The notes beneath the pieces were generated by a model. It did not search any database and was not told the DNA's origin. It was given only the letters and a program-made list of their open reading frames with translations. A stretch of DNA of 37,976 nt, taken from positions 1-37,976 of the forward strand of contig CALXRV010000011.1 of the NCBI GenBank assembly GCA_944390945.1, written 5' to 3'. Positions 8,186 to 15,499 of this stretch are shown here, piece after piece. This DNA is from an uncultured Clostridia bacterium (GTDB taxonomy: Bacteria > Bacillota > Dehalobacteriia > UBA4068). Positions within the stretch are counted from its first letter, which is position 1. Every line of letters begins with the position of its first letter. A program made the translations under genes and the position numbers.

Positions 8186-9435
8186 TCCTGCCCAGATTCA
8201 TCCCGCACATCTTCCTGGATAATACGACGTTTTGCCACGCCGGTCGAAGCGAAACCTTTGCCCGCATTTACTGCAATATCCAAATCAGGGAACCGCGCAG
8301 ACAGCTGTTGTTGTATGCGTGCCAAGGCAGTCTGATCTTGCGTCAAGATAGAGATGCCCAATCTGTTCGCGCGCAGATCTGCAGTAAAATCCAGCACATC
8401 ACGATCTGCAAACAGCAACTCGTCCAGCAGATGAATCGAAAGCTGGCGACCATCCGGCAAGGGGATCGCGCTGGTCAATCTACCATATACTCCCCGCAAA
8501 CGCGGCCAGCGGCTGCCACAAGCACAGGAGCCGGTTTCCAAGGCAGCAATATCACCGGTACGATAACGCAGCAACGGCATCGCTTCCCTGCGCAGCGTGG
8601 TCAACACCAGCTCACCGCGCTGTCCTGGTGGCAAAACGGCACCATTTTCCGGATCAATAATCTCCAGCAGCAGCTCATCATGACGGATATGCCAGCCAGC
8701 ATGCGCTGGGCACTCCACCGCCCCGCCATAACCGGTTTCCGTCATCCCCCAGTGGCGGAAGATCTCACAGTTCCATTGCCGCCGGATCATATCGCAAAGG
8801 CTCTCTGCAATATAATCCGCCGAAAGCAGCAGAGTACGGGGGGCAATCGAAGGCGCAAGCAGCGATAGTTGCCGCATCTGAGATGGTAAACCCACCATGC
8901 AGTCGGGCTGAAAGTCACTGCAGGCCCGAATCGCGTCTGCCATATCCGTCACAGGGCCATAGATATATGGAACAGCGCCAAACCGGCACAAGCCACGACG
9001 CAGCAGATCGGAAATGCCATCCTGCGTTGCAGGCATAAAAATCATCACGCGTTCGCCCGGTCCAGCCATACACTGCATACCTGCTGCAAAAAATGCCACC
9101 GTCCGCTCAAGATCTGCGGCAGAAAACATCAGTCTCTTTGCAGCGCCACTGCTGCCGGAACTGCGTAGTGTCACGATCCGTTGCACGGCAGAGGCAGGGA
9201 CACAGCAAAATGCGGATTCCTGCCCGCGCAAATCATCTGCGGTTGTAAACGGCAGTTGTGCCAGCTCATCCAGTGATCGCAGGGAGAGCGGGTATCCTGC
9301 CAACAGACATTGGTAAAAAGAGCTCCTTTCCCGCAGCACTGCGATCTGTCGATTGACCATGCGCAGACGATATGCGTCAAGATCATCGCCCACCGTCGTT
9401 CCGATCAGCGCCTCCAAGGCGCGCACGTCGTTCAC
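8182..9435 (-). CDS. PaaK-like AMP-dependent ligase (DVU_1553-type)
   Basis: About 417 residues from the GTG at 9435, which overlaps the stop of the preceding methyltransferase as GTGA and has GGAAGGTG just upstream; a longer frame to 9459 lacks support. It belongs to the acyl-adenylate-forming superfamily near phenylacetate-CoA ligase. Visible motifs are the phosphate loop SSGSSGAAKR, HWGMTETGYGG, the YRTGD hinge with its aspartate, and a C-terminal GVAKRRII carrying the candidate catalytic lysine. The expected chemistry is carboxylate activation with ATP followed by transfer to CoA or another thiol or amine. It is embedded between a methyltransferase and a fused NTP transferase in an operon beside a molybdenum hydroxylase. 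The substrate is unknown. The DVU_1553 family assignment is from memory of gene order and could not be checked. Confidence 0.85.
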   Translation of the reverse strand: MNDVRALEALIGTTVGDDLDAYRLRMVNRQIAVLRERSSFYQCLLAGYPLSLRSLDELAQLPFTTADDLRGQESAFCCVPASAVQRIVTLRSSGSSGAAKRLMFSAADLERTVAFFAAGMQCMAGPGERVMIFMPATQDGISDLLRRGLCRFGAVPYIYGPVTDMADAIRACSDFQPDCMVGLPSQMRQLSLLAPSIAPRTLLLSADYIAESLCDMIRRQWNCEIFRHWGMTETGYGGAVECPAHAGWHIRHDELLLEIIDPENGAVLPPGQRGELVLTTLRREAMPLLRYRTGDIAALETGSCACGSRWPRLRGVYGRLTSAIPLPDGRQLSIHLLDELLFADRDVLDFTADLRANRLGISILTQDQTALARIQQQLSARFPDLDIAVNAGKGFASTGVAKRRIIQEDVRDESGQE

Positions 9436-10112
9436 GGCAACACCTTCCGCCAGATCCACAGCGCATATCCGGCACGCGCCCGGCGCAGCCTTGCCAGATC
9501 CTGAGCAGATAAACAGGCACAGGCGGAACCATCCAATATCATTTGCCCCAACATCTGCAAAAGCGAATCGCTATGATCAGCAAAATAAAGCAGCTGAAAA
9601 CCGCCCTGCTCCAGACTGGCGGCAAAAACATCACGATCAGGCAGCATATACAGCAGCGGCTGTGTTGCATCCGGCTGAACCGCATCAAAACGAACACCTT
9701 CTGCACGCGCATAAACATCGCTGAGCACCAGGCTGCCGCCGGGTACCAATACGCGACGAATCTCGTGCAATGCGGCATCCGTATCCTGCAGCAGAGAGAA
9801 TACACATTCAAGCAGGACAATATCAAAGCTTGCGGCTGCAAAAGGCAGCTTTCCTGCATCCCCCTGCCGGATATCTGCGGCAGGACAAGCTGCCGCAGCC
9901 TGCGCAGCATAATCGGCAGCCAAGTCCACGCCAGCACAATGGCAACCAAATCTTTGCTGTACCCAAGCAAGACTCTCGCCCCGCCCGCAGCCGATATCCA
10001 ACAAGCGCGTATCCGTATCGATCAGTAAATGGGATAACGCCTCTTCCGTTATCGCTACGCCGCCGGGCCGCAGAGCGGCCAAGCCCGCACCATAAGAAGC
10101 CCGCTCAGTCAT
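9432..10112 (-). CDS. SAM-dependent class I methyltransferase (DVU_1556-type)
   Basis: A 226-residue cytoplasmic methyltransferase with a Rossmann SAM-binding core: motif I LLDIGCGRGES (residues ~38-48), motif II around CAGVDLAADY, a DAGKLPF acidic segment, and motif IV FDIVLLECVFSLL. The arrangement VLVPGGSLVLSDVY is typical of the Methyltransf_11/UbiE group. The substrate is not evident. The gene overlaps the radical SAM gene upstream by eight bases and the ligase downstream by four, so the three are almost certainly co-translated and act in one pathway. The position in the operon matches the methyltransferase of the DVU_1551-1559-like neighbourhood (recalled, not checked). Confidence 0.87.
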   Translation of the reverse strand: MTERASYGAGLAALRPGGVAITEEALSHLLIDTDTRLLDIGCGRGESLAWVQQRFGCHCAGVDLAADYAAQAAAACPAADIRQGDAGKLPFAAASFDIVLLECVFSLLQDTDAALHEIRRVLVPGGSLVLSDVYARAEGVRFDAVQPDATQPLLYMLPDRDVFAASLEQGGFQLLYFADHSDSLLQMLGQMILDGSACACLSAQDLARLRRARAGYALWIWRKVLP

Positions 10113-11616
10113 GCGCCGCCTCCGCTGCTGTCAGATAATGGCTGCAAAACGGTTTCAACATGCCATCCGCATAGACATGCAGACTACATTGGCGAAGTCT
10201 TTCAATATCCAAATTCCAGGCATCCTGAAAGGCCATCGCAGAGATGGTAAACGCGTGGCTGCGCGCACGCGTAAGAAAACCGCTAAGGCTGGAAATATCC
10301 TGCCCATTACTTTCCTGTTCTGCCTGTAGGTTCCGCTGCCAGCGGCGGCCAATATATTCGCGGTTCTGCGCTGCCGTCGTCCGACTGATTTCATCACAGG
10401 CGCACGGCAGGACCTGCACCTCTCCGCCTGCGCAACAGCTTTGCTGCTGCGTAGCTTCCAGCTGCCCGCTGCAGCAATTATCTGACTGCCATGCCGTTTT
10501 GCCACTGCCACAGCAACACCCTTCTTGCAACGCTGACTGCGGCGCTCTCTCGCTTCCACCACAACAGCTCTGCTCCGGCTGCGGCGGTTGATCAGAACCA
10601 CAGCAGCAAGTCTGCTGCGGCTGCGTCAATGGCAGCAAGCTGCCGTCTTCCAAAACGATAAAACCGCCATGAAAGCCACAAAGCGGGTGGTCACAACAGG
10701 ATGAGCGGAAATTTGCCAATTCGATCCTGCCGCCACTCTGCGCAACGAGATCCGTCAACAGCTCATCTAGCGTATAGCGGTCAAGCGCAGCAGGCGCCGC
10801 CGGATAGCGGCCCAAAAAGCTGACCGGTTGAAAATGCACACCGCGCACGGCCGGAGAAAGTGAGACCGCCAGGCGCAGAATATCCCCCAACTGCGCAGTG
10901 TTCACCCCTCGTACCACCGTCGGTACAAAAGTCACACCAATATGATGAGCATCGCAATGCTCGACGGCGCGCAGCTTTTCCGTCAGCAGCGGGCGACCAC
11001 GCAGTTGTTGATAAACCCCGTCATCCGTGCCATCAAACTGCATGAAAACAAAATCCAGACCAGCTTCAGCCAGGGCAGCCACATATTCCTCATCTTCCGC
11101 CAGGCGCAGACCATTGCTGTTCAGCTGGACATAGCTGCAGCCCTGTTGCTTGGCATACGCTACCAACTCCGGCAAATCATCCCGCAGTGAAGGTTCTCCG
11201 CCGGAAAGCTGCAGTGTCGGCCGTCCGGCAGATGCAATATGGTCGATAGCGGCCCGCAACTGCCCCAGGTCAGGTTCTGGCATCTCATCGTCGGCAAAAC
11301 AAAACTGACAAGCCAGATTGCAGCGGGGAGTGACCTCCAACAATGCACAACATGTACCCTGTTTGTGATCTGGACAAATACCGCAGCCATGCGGACAATG
11401 CGGATTCTCCCCCTCCATCAGCGGTTTAACGCCGGCACGCCATAGTTCCAGATCCAGTTTGTCCCGCCAGATTGGGGTAGAAAAAAAACCATGCTGCGGG
11501 CATTGCTTCTCCAGCCAGACCGCACCGTCATGCCGCCTCTGCACTGCAGGGATGCGGCGCAGGCAAACCGGGCAAACCGAAACCGTATGCCGAATCACGC
11601 CCTGCGCATCACTCAT
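10105..11616 (-). CDS. Radical SAM protein with five CCxG motifs (TrsS-like)
   Basis: The ATG at 11616 has GGAGG nine bases upstream and gives about 503 residues; the frame runs on to 11772 inside the preceding gene, which I reject. The N-terminus has zinc-ribbon-like pairs (CPVC at 15-18, then C39). A CPHGCGICPDH segment at 74-84 precedes the radical SAM motif CNLACQFC (C99, C103, C106) and LQLSGGEPSLR. Residues ~330-400 are unusual: CCCGS, CCGGS, CCCGS, CCSGQ and CCAGG occur at intervals of 13-16 residues in a Gln/Ser-rich linker, followed by CACDE. The C-terminus ends near CSHYLTAAEAA. The fold recalls MoaA/SPASM-type enzymes that modify peptides or cofactors. Some relatives are, as I recall, selenoproteins named TrsS; here the positions are cysteines. 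Substrate unknown. Confidence 0.82.
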   Translation of the reverse strand: MSDAQGVIRHTVSVCPVCLRRIPAVQRRHDGAVWLEKQCPQHGFFSTPIWRDKLDLELWRAGVKPLMEGENPHCPHGCGICPDHKQGTCCALLEVTPRCNLACQFCFADDEMPEPDLGQLRAAIDHIASAGRPTLQLSGGEPSLRDDLPELVAYAKQQGCSYVQLNSNGLRLAEDEEYVAALAEAGLDFVFMQFDGTDDGVYQQLRGRPLLTEKLRAVEHCDAHHIGVTFVPTVVRGVNTAQLGDILRLAVSLSPAVRGVHFQPVSFLGRYPAAPAALDRYTLDELLTDLVAQSGGRIELANFRSSCCDHPLCGFHGGFIVLEDGSLLPLTQPQQTCCCGSDQPPQPEQSCCGGSERAPQSALQEGCCCGSGKTAWQSDNCCSGQLEATQQQSCCAGGEVQVLPCACDEISRTTAAQNREYIGRRWQRNLQAEQESNGQDISSLSGFLTRARSHAFTISAMAFQDAWNLDIERLRQCSLHVYADGMLKPFCSHYLTAAEAAHD

Positions 11617-12067
11617 CTTCTGGTGCCTCCAGCAATTCCTGCAGGATCTCCAATGCGCCGATGACAAAACCTGGGCAGACCGCATAGACTCTGCCGTCGG
11701 CAAATGCAGCTTTAGTTTGGCCGGGCTGGCTAAAATCATATCCCAGCAGGTCGCGACAGATCGTTGACCCAAAGCGCGCGGTAAAGCGCTCCTGAAATTC
11801 CGTCAATTTTTTCTGGCAAATACGATCTTGCTTCTTATTCCCCAACTCACCATTGCCAAAACGCATACCGATCGCAATTAACGCGCCGGTCACCGCACCA
11901 CAAGTATCGCCGCGCAACATACCTCCGGCAAAAGGCGTGGCGATGCGGCCAGCTTCCTCGCGGTCATAGCCCAGATCCTCCGCCACCTCCATCAACACCA
12001 CCTGAGAGCAATGCATATTGCCTCTAAAACGCTGCAACACCTGATCCTCTGTCAATTTACCATTCAT
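11609..12067 (-). CDS. C_GCAxxG_C_C family redox protein (DVU_1555-type)
   Basis: About 152 residues. The ATG at 12067 has GGAGG seven bases upstream; an adjacent ATG at 12070 and one at 12085 are alternatives. The family name describes four conserved cysteines and a glycine motif, all seen: C in GNMHCSQ, CGAVTGA as the GCAxxG-like element, C in RICQKK and C in GSTICRDLLGYD, plus a further C in YAVCPG. Such proteins are thought to bind a metal or cluster, often next to redox enzymes; no reaction is established. It overlaps the radical SAM gene by eight bases and follows an NTP transferase, so it belongs to the same operon and probably serves as a carrier or redox partner in that pathway. Confidence 0.88.
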   Translation of the reverse strand: MNGKLTEDQVLQRFRGNMHCSQVVLMEVAEDLGYDREEAGRIATPFAGGMLRGDTCGAVTGALIAIGMRFGNGELGNKKQDRICQKKLTEFQERFTARFGSTICRDLLGYDFSQPGQTKAAFADGRVYAVCPGFVIGALEILQELLEAPEDE

Positions 12068-12101
12068 CATTCTTCCTCCCAACATCGCTATACAATCTCA
12101 G

Positions 12102-12755
12102 TCAAGCCCCATCCGCCCGCTGCAGCTTTGCCAGCCTGGCTAACGCCTGTTGATATTCTTCCGGCCTATCCAGGTCGAAAAGAATATCCGCGCACACTGT
12201 CGGCATTTGCAGGATATCCTCCTCATGCTGTTGATAGAGCGAACGCATGCCCTGCTCAAAATCAGAGGTCAGTATTTCCTGTGCATAACGCATGGCAATC
12301 CGGCAAGGGTGTCCGTTTTTCCCCTGATAGCGAGGCAGCACAATTCCCTTTCCGCTCTGCTCTGCTGCCACGGCCAATTCTCCGGGCAATTCTGGAGCAA
12401 TAAATGGATGGTCGCCTGGCAACATGAAAAAAGCCTGGTAGGGGTTTTCCTTCGCCAGGATCGCACGAATGCCGGCCTGCACCGAGCTGAACATACCACT
12501 GGCATAAGCCACATTATATACGATTTCAACCTGCGCCCGACAGGTCAACGAGGCCTCTATCTCTGCCGCTCGGTGCCCCAGAACAACGAATACATCGTGT
12601 ACCCCGGCCAAAAGCATAGAACGTATGGCATGCTCCAGTAGTGTATATTCTCCTAGCCGCAGCAATGGCTTAAGTGTTCCCATCCGGGATGAAAAACCAG
12701 CAGCCAAGATCAGTCCAGCATGATCCGTCAGCGCCAGTCGCTGTCCACCGGTCAT
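12102..12755 (-). CDS. MobA/MocA-like nucleotidyltransferase (DVU_1551-type)
   Basis: A 217-residue NTP transferase with an intact signature LILAAGFSSRMGTLKPLL (residues ~15-32), including the lysine missing from the paralogue at 7178-8185. FFMLPGDHPFI carries the metal-binding acidic residue, and KNGHPCRI is a later conserved element. MocA-type enzymes attach CMP to the molybdopterin of molybdenum hydroxylases, and MobA attaches GMP. Given the neighbouring Mop-type hydroxylase, CMP transfer to form molybdopterin cytosine dinucleotide is the most reasonable inference. Its start overlaps the stop of the zinc-ribbon gene as ATGA. No classical MobA occurs elsewhere in the window. Other sugar- or alcohol-nucleotidyl transferase roles cannot be excluded. 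Confidence 0.87.
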   Translation of the reverse strand: MTGGQRLALTDHAGLILAAGFSSRMGTLKPLLRLGEYTLLEHAIRSMLLAGVHDVFVVLGHRAAEIEASLTCRAQVEIVYNVAYASGMFSSVQAGIRAILAKENPYQAFFMLPGDHPFIAPELPGELAVAAEQSGKGIVLPRYQGKNGHPCRIAMRYAQEILTSDFEQGMRSLYQQHEEDILQMPTVCADILFDLDRPEEYQQALARLAKLQRADGA

Positions 12756-12946
12756 TTGTCCTCCAGCTCGCGTTCCACGCGCGACATCCTGCCTTTTACC
12801 AGTTCCTCGTCAATATAGACCTGCCCGCAAACCGGGCAGCGCGGCAGATCGGTATGAAAGGCATGTCCCAGATAACTAAAATAAGTTTTCTTCAGTTCCA
12901 GTGCAACGCCGCAGCGCTCGCATTGCAACTCGCTTGCTTCTATCAC
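12752..12946 (-). CDS. Small zinc-ribbon/redox protein (DVU_1557-type)
   Basis: The GTG at 12946 has GGAGG eight bases upstream and gives 64 residues; an earlier GTG at 12985 would add 13 residues but has a poorly spaced binding site. The protein contains two CxxC pairs (CERC near residue 9 and CPVC near residue 38) separated by ~25 residues, followed by a charged helix. This fits a zinc ribbon or rubredoxin-like metal site. It sits at the promoter side of the maturation genes and overlaps the NTP transferase by four bases. The role is probably structural or electron-carrying in the same pathway; no function is established. Confidence 0.78.
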   Translation of the reverse strand: MIEASELQCERCGVALELKKTYFSYLGHAFHTDLPRCPVCGQVYIDEELVKGRMSRVERELEDK

Positions 12947-13094
12947 AGTGTTTTCCTCCGTGCTCACGATCTTCTGCTTGTTCACTTCTCCCCATGCTTG
13001 TATTTATATCGCCGACATCTGCTGCAACTATACCGGCATAAGAAATCCAGCGGCAATGCAGCCTCGACAAGGCAAGGTAACGCTGCAGCTGTAT

Positions 13095-15380
13095 TTACTC
13101 AGCGCGGTAATGTTCCTCAATTTCGATCTTCATGCGGTGCAGATATGCATTATGCACTGCATACCCGCCATCAGGCAGCAGATGATATTCCACCCAACAA
13201 GTATAGGGACCGATCTCACGGTAACCACAAAAATGTCCGTTCGGCTTGGTCACGCGTCGGTGATCCGCCTCGCAGGCCTGGATCACTGTGGCAACATCCT
13301 GCAGCAGAATATGCTCTTGCGCCAGCTTATCTGCCAGGCCATCGTCCAATACCAGCTTTGGCAAGGCTGGCTCCGGCGGCATCGCGTCACCCATCGCCGG
13401 AAAATATGCTTCGATCATCTGTTTCTTCAACTCCCTGCGATTTTGCAAACGCTGCTCCCAGCTGGGCTCTGGCATTGTCGTGCGCGCACAGCCCGGATAC
13501 AGTTCCAGGATATGCTTTGCCTCTTTACCGGCGGCAGTAAATGCATCCCGGCAGTTGACACAATACACCAGATACGGCAAATCACTCTCGCTGACACGTT
13601 GTTGCACCAACCATTCTGTATACGGCGGATTTGTCATGCCGATCTGTCCGCCATAAGAACAACACTGCGCGCGTTCACCATGATAAGACAGTTCAGAAAG
13701 CTGATAACCTGCTGCCTCTGCAAGCTGCCTGGCTGCTGCGCGAGAAGAAGGTTGATGCCGCATCGCACAGGGATCAAACACCGCAGCCGCAGTTCCCTCC
13801 ACGCTTTTCGCCGGCCGCAGACCATGTTCTGCCAAAAGATCAAGCAGAAAAACGGTTGGAATCTCCGGCAAATACTGGCGGAACATCTCACCGCAGCTGG
13901 GACAGGCCAGAACCATCTTCGGCTGCCCCAAGCGCTGCCATTGTGCGCGAATATCGGCAAATACCTCTTCCTGTAGTGCAACTTCGCCGGCCCAAACCGC
14001 CGGCGCACCACAGCAGCCCAGGCTGATTGCCGTATCCGGAAGAATCTGCCGTAATAAAGCATAGCTACCGCGCACCAAAGCAGGGTCCGAGGCGCCAATC
14101 TGGCAGCCTGGGAAGTAGAGATATTTCGGCCGCTCCACCGGGGAAGCGAGCAGCGCCGCCGCATCCGAACGCGCAAACGCAAGATCGCGCAAATACATAG
14201 CGTGAAAACCCCAAGGCCAGCTCTTTCGCTCACGCATCAGGCGATGCGCCGTCAGGAAAAAACTACCCATATCAATGTGCTGTGGGCAAAGTTCAGTACA
14301 AAGACCGCATTGACTGCAGGTAGAGATCAGGCGTGTCGCTACCGTCCCGTCATGGTCAAGCGTCACCGGATGGATCGTCATCCGCACTTCTTCCATCAGC
14401 CGTAGCGGGAATTTCTCAAAATAACCGAACATTGGGCAATGACGATAACAGGCGTCACAACGGCAGATCAAACAGCGCTTCGCCTCAGCGATCGCTTCCT
14501 CCTTGGTAAAGCCACCTTCCAACGCGGTGGGTTGCGGCCCCTCCTGCGGCGTCAGAATCGTCTCATCCAATACCATACGCGTCGGCCTCAGCGCTGGCGC
14601 AGATTTCATTTCTCCCGTTTTATAATAGCTCTCCAGCACCGTAGCGGCAGTCATTCCTTGCGCCAGGGCATGCATTGTATCCGCCCCTAACAGCGAACCG
14701 CCAAGAAACAGACCAGGCGTATCCGTAGCAAACGGTGCAGCACCGTCCGCCAACGGTTGCAAACCAAAATCATCACCGCCGGCACCAGTCGCAATATAGA
14801 CCGCATCGAACTCACCGGCTGGCTTGAGCAAAACACGCGGGTCCTGCACTGTCTCACCACAGCGCAATGTATAGCGCTCATAGACAAATTCGCGATTAAG
14901 CAGATCTTCCACTTCTTCAGCTGGCAAGATCTGCAAAAGGTGCCCGCCGATCCGCGCCTCCTGTTCAAATACCGTGACCTGGTATTTTTTATTGCATAAG
15001 CGCAATGCACAACCAAGCCCGCTGACGCCCGCGCCGATAATCGCAAAACGTCCTTCCTTGGCTGGCAGATTATAACTATTCGGCCGTCTATTGCTGACCA
15101 GACGGTAAACTGCCTGCTCCATAAGCGGCAGGCGGATCGGCGTATCGGTCTTCCCACGTGGGCATGCCTGCTGACAATACCCCGGGCAAAGCCTGGCGAC
15201 CAGGCCGGGAAAACCTACGCCATTAGAAAATGTGCGGAAAGCAGAATTTACACTACCACGCCGCAGGCGCAGCGCAAATTCACGCACATCCAAATGAAAA
15301 GGGCATTGATCCGCACAGAAAGGTGCTTCCTTTTCATAACAGGTACGCACCTTCTCAATTGCCATATCAAATGTGTCCAT
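13095..15380 (-). CDS. FAD-dependent pyridine nucleotide-disulfide oxidoreductase / dicluster and CCG-domain protein
   Basis: The ATG at 15380 with AGGGAG about five bases upstream gives 761 residues. Domain order: an N-terminal GltD-like cysteine region (CADQCPFHLDVREF, then LCPGYCQQACPRG) that binds Fe-S clusters; an FAD domain with IIGAGVSGLGCALRL and a glutamate in VFEQEARIGGH; two 4Fe-4S motifs (CLICRCDACYRHCP and CSQCGLCTELCP); and two CCG domains as in HdrB/HdrD and GlpC (GCCGAPAVW and QCCSYGGQIG, with PGCQIG and CPSCGEMF). About 130 residues of unassigned C-terminus follow, containing CGYREIG. It likely moves electrons between a flavin and cluster chain and a quinone, thiol or hydroxylase partner. 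It lies between mop and the maturation genes, so it is a plausible electron partner of the Mop enzyme. Confidence 0.85.
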   Translation of the reverse strand: MDTFDMAIEKVRTCYEKEAPFCADQCPFHLDVREFALRLRRGSVNSAFRTFSNGVGFPGLVARLCPGYCQQACPRGKTDTPIRLPLMEQAVYRLVSNRRPNSYNLPAKEGRFAIIGAGVSGLGCALRLCNKKYQVTVFEQEARIGGHLLQILPAEEVEDLLNREFVYERYTLRCGETVQDPRVLLKPAGEFDAVYIATGAGGDDFGLQPLADGAAPFATDTPGLFLGGSLLGADTMHALAQGMTAATVLESYYKTGEMKSAPALRPTRMVLDETILTPQEGPQPTALEGGFTKEEAIAEAKRCLICRCDACYRHCPMFGYFEKFPLRLMEEVRMTIHPVTLDHDGTVATRLISTCSQCGLCTELCPQHIDMGSFFLTAHRLMRERKSWPWGFHAMYLRDLAFARSDAAALLASPVERPKYLYFPGCQIGASDPALVRGSYALLRQILPDTAISLGCCGAPAVWAGEVALQEEVFADIRAQWQRLGQPKMVLACPSCGEMFRQYLPEIPTVFLLDLLAEHGLRPAKSVEGTAAAVFDPCAMRHQPSSRAAARQLAEAAGYQLSELSYHGERAQCCSYGGQIGMTNPPYTEWLVQQRVSESDLPYLVYCVNCRDAFTAAGKEAKHILELYPGCARTTMPEPSWEQRLQNRRELKKQMIEAYFPAMGDAMPPEPALPKLVLDDGLADKLAQEHILLQDVATVIQACEADHRRVTKPNGHFCGYREIGPYTCWVEYHLLPDGGYAVHNAYLHRMKIEIEEHYRAE

Positions 15381-15432
15381 GACTCTCCCTCTGGCAGCCG
15401 GGCTCCTGCCCGGCTGCCGAAAACATATCCCT

Positions 15433-15474
15433 AAAAAACAAGCCGGGAGTATACAAAATGTATGCTCCTGGCTT
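15433..15474 (-). terminator. Intrinsic terminator of the mop gene
   Basis: On the minus strand a 15-bp stem (15474-15460 with 15454-15440, containing G-U pairs) is followed by T residues at 15438-15433. It lies between the mop stop codon and the downstream dicluster gene, so mop is probably transcribed mainly as a single gene, with some read-through possible. Confidence 0.88.
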
Positions 15475-15499
15475 GCCTTTTGCATGGGAATAACTCGGT

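Noticed and set aside
12948-13976. A 342-codon plus-strand open frame across the dicluster gene
   Set aside because: It is antisense to a gene with clear cluster and FAD motifs; its composition is of the shadow type.
15381-15485. Longer N-terminus for the dicluster protein (start at 15485)
   Set aside because: The extension would be read through the mop terminator hairpin and has no binding site; the ATG at 15380 has one.
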